DNA of 6,722 nt from an uncultured Eubacteriales bacterium (GTDB lineage: Bacteria > Bacillota > Clostridia > Oscillospirales > Oscillospiraceae): assembly GCA_900548615.1 (NCBI GenBank), contig URKW01000101.1, forward strand, positions 1-6,722, read 5' to 3'. This document shows, piece after piece, positions 3,945 through 6,722 of the stretch. Numbering within the stretch: position 1 is the first letter of the stretch; each line of letters starts with the position of its first letter. A program made the position numbers and the translations under genes. The notes beneath the pieces were generated by a model. That model saw nothing but the letters and a program-made list of their open reading frames with translations, made no database searches and was not told the DNA's origin.

Positions 3945-4211
3945 ATGATGCTGAAAGACCAAAAGACCGCGATCATTGAGAACAATCGCACCCACGCTAC
4001 CGATACCGGCTCCCCCGAGGTGCAGGTCGCCATTCTGACCGAGCGTATCAGCCAGCTGACCGCTCACCTGAAGGTTCATCCCCACGACTTCCACAGCCGC
4101 CGTGGTATGCAGATGATGATCGGTAAGCGCCGCCGCCTGCTGGACTATCTGGCCAAGAAGGATATCGAGCGCTATCGTGCCCTGATCGCCAAGCTGGGTC
4201 TGCGTAAGTAA
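3945..4211 (+). CDS. rpsO: 30S ribosomal protein S15
   Basis: The product is an 88-residue primary 16S rRNA-binding protein of the small-subunit platform, matching the family length of 88-89. Hallmarks are DTGSPEVQVAILTERI (20-35), HxxDFHSRRGMQMMIGKRRRLLDYL (central helices) and the RYRALIAKLGLRK end. I start at the first of two adjacent ATG codons (3945), which follows AAAGGTGG by 9 nt and aligns with known S15 N-termini. An upstream in-frame ATG at 3813 would add 44 residues unlike S15 and lies inside the promoter spacer. A terminator follows and pnp lies next, the conserved rpsO-pnp order seen across bacteria. Confidence 0.97.
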   Translation: MMLKDQKTAIIENNRTHATDTGSPEVQVAILTERISQLTAHLKVHPHDFHSRRGMQMMIGKRRRLLDYLAKKDIERYRALIAKLGLRK

Positions 4212-4222
4212 TTTGTTGAAAC

Positions 4223-4254
4223 AGGGTGATGTGCGCCGCGCATCACCCTTCTTT
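4223..4254 (+). terminator. Intrinsic terminator after rpsO
   Basis: AGGGTGATG (4223-4231) pairs with CATCACCCT (4241-4249), extended inward by a T-G and two G-C pairs, and is followed by TTCTTT. It starts 11 nt after the rpsO stop. The T-tract is interrupted by a C, so partial read-through into pnp is plausible, which would suit the absence of a clear pnp promoter. Confidence 0.8.
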
Positions 4255-4284
4255 CACGTTTTGCCGTCTGTGCCAAGACTGGCC

Positions 4285-4341
4285 TTTAGCAGTTGAAAAC
4301 GCGCCGAAACGGCGGAGTTCGGGGCGTTTTCAAGTGCTAAA
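4285..4341 (+). promoter_or_regulatory. Long stem-loop in the pnp leader
   Basis: Arms 4285-4302 and 4324-4341 pair over 17 positions with a single internal G-G mismatch (4292 with 4334): TTTAGCA/TGCTAAA outside and TTGAAAACGC/GCGTTTTCAA inside. A small hairpin GCCG-AAA-CGGC (4303-4313) sits in the apical region. There is no T-tract, so it is not a terminator. Its position between rpsO and pnp is where enterobacteria carry an RNase III-cut stem used for PNPase autoregulation; that role here is inferred. No promoter of quality is seen between the rpsO terminator and this stem. Confidence 0.7.
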
Positions 4342-4395
4342 CGGTGGTGGCGGCATGGAGGGCAGAGCCATATTTTTACAAAAAGGAGAAACGAC

Positions 4396-6546
4396 ATGTC
4401 GACTATCATCACTCATCGCCAATTCCCCCAGTACCACAAGTACACCATGGATCTGGCCGGCCGTCCTCTGACGCTGGAGGTGGGCAAGCTGGCCGAGCTG
4501 GCCAACGCCGCCGTCATGGTGGGCTATGGCGACACCCGCGTGCTGTGCTGCGTCACCGCGTCCGCCCGTCCCCGGGACGGCATCGACTTCTTCCCCCTGA
4601 GCGTGGACTTTGAGGAGAAGATGTACTCCGTGGGCCGCATCCCCGGCAGCTTCAACCGCCGCGAGGGCCGCCCCGGTGAAAAGGGCATCCTGACCTCCCG
4701 CGTCATCGATCGCCCCATCCGTCCCCTGTTTCCCTACGACTTCCGCAACGACGTGTCCGTGATGTGCACGGTCATGGCCGTGGATCACGACTGCTCCCCT
4801 GAGATCGCCGCCCTGATCGGCACCAGCGCCGCGCTGGCCATCTCCGACATTCCCTGGAACGGCCCCGTGGGCGCCCTGAAGGTGGGTCTGGTGGACGGCA
4901 AGCTGGTGCTGAACCCCGACAGCGAGCAGCGCAAGGTCAGCGATCTGGACGTGACCGTGGTCTCCACCGGCAAGAAGGTGGTCATGATCGAGGCGGGCGC
5001 CAATCAGGTGACCAACGACACCATGTTCGAGGCCATCAAGATGGCTCACCAGGAGAACCAGAAGCAGATCGCCCTCATCAACCAGATGGTCAGCGAGATC
5101 GGCAAGCCCAAGTTCGACTATCCCCACGCCGATTTCGATCAGGAGCTGTTTGACAAGATCGTGGCCGCCACCATGGAGGACGCCAAGGCCGCCATGGACA
5201 CCGACGACAAGAACGTCCGCGAGGCCCGCTGGAACCAGCTGATCGAAAAGTGGCACGAGCTGTTCCTGGAGGACTATCCCAACATGGATCAGTATCTGGA
5301 TGAGATCACCTATAAGTTCCAGAAGAAGATCGTGAAGGCATGGCTGCTGGAGGGTCACCGCGTGGACGGCCGCCAGAAGAACGAGATCCGTCCGCTGGAC
5401 GCCGAGGTGGGCGTGCTGCCCCGCGTGCACGGCTCCGGCCTGTTTACACGCGGCCAGACCCAGGTGCTGTCCGTCTGCACGCTGGACACCCTCTCCGCCA
5501 ACCAGAAGCTGGACACCATCTGGGAGGAGACCGAGAAGCGCTACATGCACCACTACAACTTCCCCGGCTACTCCGTGGGCGAGGCCAAGCCCGCCCGCAG
5601 CCCCGGCCGCCGCGAGATCGGCCACGGCGCGCTGGCTGAGCGGGCCCTGCTGCCCGTGATCCCTCCCGTGGAGGAGTTCCCCTACGCCATCCGCGTGGTG
5701 TCTGAGGTGGTCAGCTCCAACGGCTCCACCTCTCAGGGCTCCATCTGCGGCTCCACGCTGGCGCTGATGGACGCCGGTGTGCCCATCTCCGCGCCTGTTG
5801 CCGGTATCTCCTGCGGCCTGATCCAGGACGACGAGGGCGGCTTCACCACCTTCATCGACATTCAGGGCGTGGAGGACTTCCACGGCGAGATGGACTTCAA
5901 GGTGGCCGGCACCAAGAAGGGTATCACCGCCATCCAGATGGACCTGAAGAACGACGGCCTGACCATGGAGATCATCCGCAACGCGCTGGATATCACCTAT
6001 GACGCCCGCTGCCAGATCCTGGATCAGGTGATGCTGCCTGTCATCAGCGAGCCTCGCCCCGAGGTGAGCCGCTACGCACCCAAGATGATCACCATGCACA
6101 TTGATCCCGACCGCATCCGCGAGGTCATCGGCAAGGGCGGCAGCGTGATCCAGAAGATCGTGGCCGAGTCCGGCGCCAAGGTGGATATTGACGACGACGG
6201 CACCATCCACATCGCCTCCCCCGACGCCGAGAGCTGCGAAAAGGCCAAGAAGTTCATCGACGATATCGTGTTCGTCCCCGAGGTGGGTAAGCTGTACTAC
6301 GGCCGCGTCGTACGCCTGATGACCTTCGGCGCTTTCGTGGAGATCGCGCCCGGCAAGGACGGTCTGGTGCACATCTCCAAGCTGGCCGACAAGCGCATCG
6401 AGAAGGTGGAGGACGCCTGCAAGGTGGGCGATATGATGTGGGTCAAGTTCATGGAGATCGACGAGAAGGGTCGCTGGAACCTGTCCCACAAGGACGCCAT
6501 GAAGGAAATCGCCGCCAAGGAAGCCGCCGGCGAGAAGATCCAGTAA
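4396..6546 (+). CDS. pnp: Polynucleotide phosphorylase (polyribonucleotide nucleotidyltransferase)
   Basis: The 716-residue product has the full family layout: first RNase PH-like core (about 15-145), helical linker (about 150-300), second RNase PH core (about 320-540), KH domain with GKGG loop (579-582) and S1 domain (about 631-700). It forms a trimeric cytoplasmic ring that degrades RNA 3' to 5' using phosphate and can run in reverse to add tails. The second core keeps the SSNGSTSQGS phosphate site (440-449) and metal/catalytic residues Asp494, Asp500 and Lys502, equivalent to E. coli Asp486, Asp492 and Lys494. The residue equivalent to Asp490 is Glu498. The RNA-gripping loop reads FNRR (86-89) instead of FFRR. 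AGGAG (4384-4388) lies 7 nt before the ATG. It is probably expressed partly by read-through from rpsO. Confidence 0.98.
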   Translation: MSTIITHRQFPQYHKYTMDLAGRPLTLEVGKLAELANAAVMVGYGDTRVLCCVTASARPRDGIDFFPLSVDFEEKMYSVGRIPGSFNRREGRPGEKGILTSRVIDRPIRPLFPYDFRNDVSVMCTVMAVDHDCSPEIAALIGTSAALAISDIPWNGPVGALKVGLVDGKLVLNPDSEQRKVSDLDVTVVSTGKKVVMIEAGANQVTNDTMFEAIKMAHQENQKQIALINQMVSEIGKPKFDYPHADFDQELFDKIVAATMEDAKAAMDTDDKNVREARWNQLIEKWHELFLEDYPNMDQYLDEITYKFQKKIVKAWLLEGHRVDGRQKNEIRPLDAEVGVLPRVHGSGLFTRGQTQVLSVCTLDTLSANQKLDTIWEETEKRYMHHYNFPGYSVGEAKPARSPGRREIGHGALAERALLPVIPPVEEFPYAIRVVSEVVSSNGSTSQGSICGSTLALMDAGVPISAPVAGISCGLIQDDEGGFTTFIDIQGVEDFHGEMDFKVAGTKKGITAIQMDLKNDGLTMEIIRNALDITYDARCQILDQVMLPVISEPRPEVSRYAPKMITMHIDPDRIREVIGKGGSVIQKIVAESGAKVDIDDDGTIHIASPDAESCEKAKKFIDDIVFVPEVGKLYYGRVVRLMTFGAFVEIAPGKDGLVHISKLADKRIEKVEDACKVGDMMWVKFMEIDEKGRWNLSHKDAMKEIAAKEAAGEKIQ

Positions 6547-6575
6547 CGCTCCCCTTCCGGCAGAAAAATTGATAG

Positions 6576-6620
6576 AAAGACCCCCGCTTTCGGTGTGAAC
6601 CGAAAGCGGGGGTCTTTATT
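6576..6620 (+). terminator. Strong intrinsic terminator after pnp
   Basis: A perfect 18-bp stem (6576-6593 with 6600-6617) closes a TGTGAA loop, with TTTATT at its 3' end. The stem is flanked by A-rich sequence on the left, so it could also act, more weakly, on a transcript from the other side. Confidence 0.93.
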
Positions 6621-6634
6621 AGAGAGAATTGTTC

Positions 6635-6662
6635 GCGGCGGCCTGGGGGCAGGCCGCCCTAC
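6635..6662 (+). repeat. Palindromic intergenic repeat, copy 4 (CCCTAC family)
   Basis: GGCGGCCTG (6637-6645) and CAGGCCGCC (6650-6658) form a perfect 9-bp stem with a GGGG loop, followed by CTAC (6659-6662). Stem length, loop length and 3' flank match copy 3, although the stem bases differ. Confidence 0.65.
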
Positions 6663-6681
6663 ATCCCCCTTACAAACAATA

Positions 6682-6710
6682 CGTAGGGCGGGGTGACCTC
6701 ACCCTGCCGC
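6682..6710 (-). repeat. Palindromic intergenic repeat, copy 5, inverted
   Basis: The reverse complement matches 3732-3760 at 27 of 29 positions, the closest pair in the family. It faces copy 4 across about 20 bp, so the two flanking CCCTAC ends point toward each other. One of the two differences falls in the stem, weakening one base pair. Confidence 0.75.
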
Positions 6711-6722
6711 GGGGCGTCGGGG

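Noticed and set aside
4330..6489. A 719-codon open frame antisense to pnp
   Set aside because: It is the complement of a GC-rich, strongly codon-biased gene. The translation is His/Gly/Val/Leu-rich with no domain, and pnp itself is unmistakable.

Overview
The window looks like chromosomal DNA of a GC-rich gut Firmicute of the class Clostridia, most likely the Oscillospiraceae/Ruminococcaceae group. This is inferred from strong AGGAGG-type ribosome binding sites, consensus sigma-A promoters, C/G-ending codons, a YitT-family membrane protein, a single-cluster clostridial-type ferredoxin and many small palindromic intergenic repeats. No database search was possible.

Layout. On the minus strand at the left are a YitT/DUF2179 membrane protein (197-1081) with its own consensus promoter and a strong terminator, and upstream of it a two-gene unit: a small helical protein (1477-1710) overlapping a 90-residue protein made essentially of a sigma-70 region 4-like helix-turn-helix (1224-1496). 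Diverging from these is a plus-strand tRNA operon, tRNA-Thr(UGU) then tRNA-Tyr(GUA), with promoter and terminator. About 400 bp without a convincing gene follows (2037-2436). It holds an array of short hairpins, a structured stretch ending in an intrinsic terminator, and a repeat hairpin.

Next is a cleavable XRE-S24 (LexA/CI-like) repressor (2590-3333). It is preceded by four copies of the palindrome ACAAGAnTCTTGT, centred 31, 31 and 63 bp apart, which puts them on one face of the helix. They bracket a near-consensus promoter for the repressor and a possible divergent promoter that leads into the gene-free stretch. A 63-residue [4Fe-4S] ferredoxin lies 60 bp after the repressor. Then come a 113-bp element with near-perfect terminal inverted repeats and a second palindromic repeat.

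The right half is the classic rpsO-pnp pair: ribosomal protein S15 with promoter, leader and terminator, then polynucleotide phosphorylase with a long stem-loop in its leader, resembling in position the RNase III/PNPase autoregulation site known from enterobacteria, and a strong terminator. The window ends in two repeat hairpins facing each other.

Most of the window is ordinary housekeeping sequence. The unusual material is the phased operator array with its apparently geneless divergent promoter, the candidate structured RNA region at 2041-2320, and two families of dispersed palindromic repeats.
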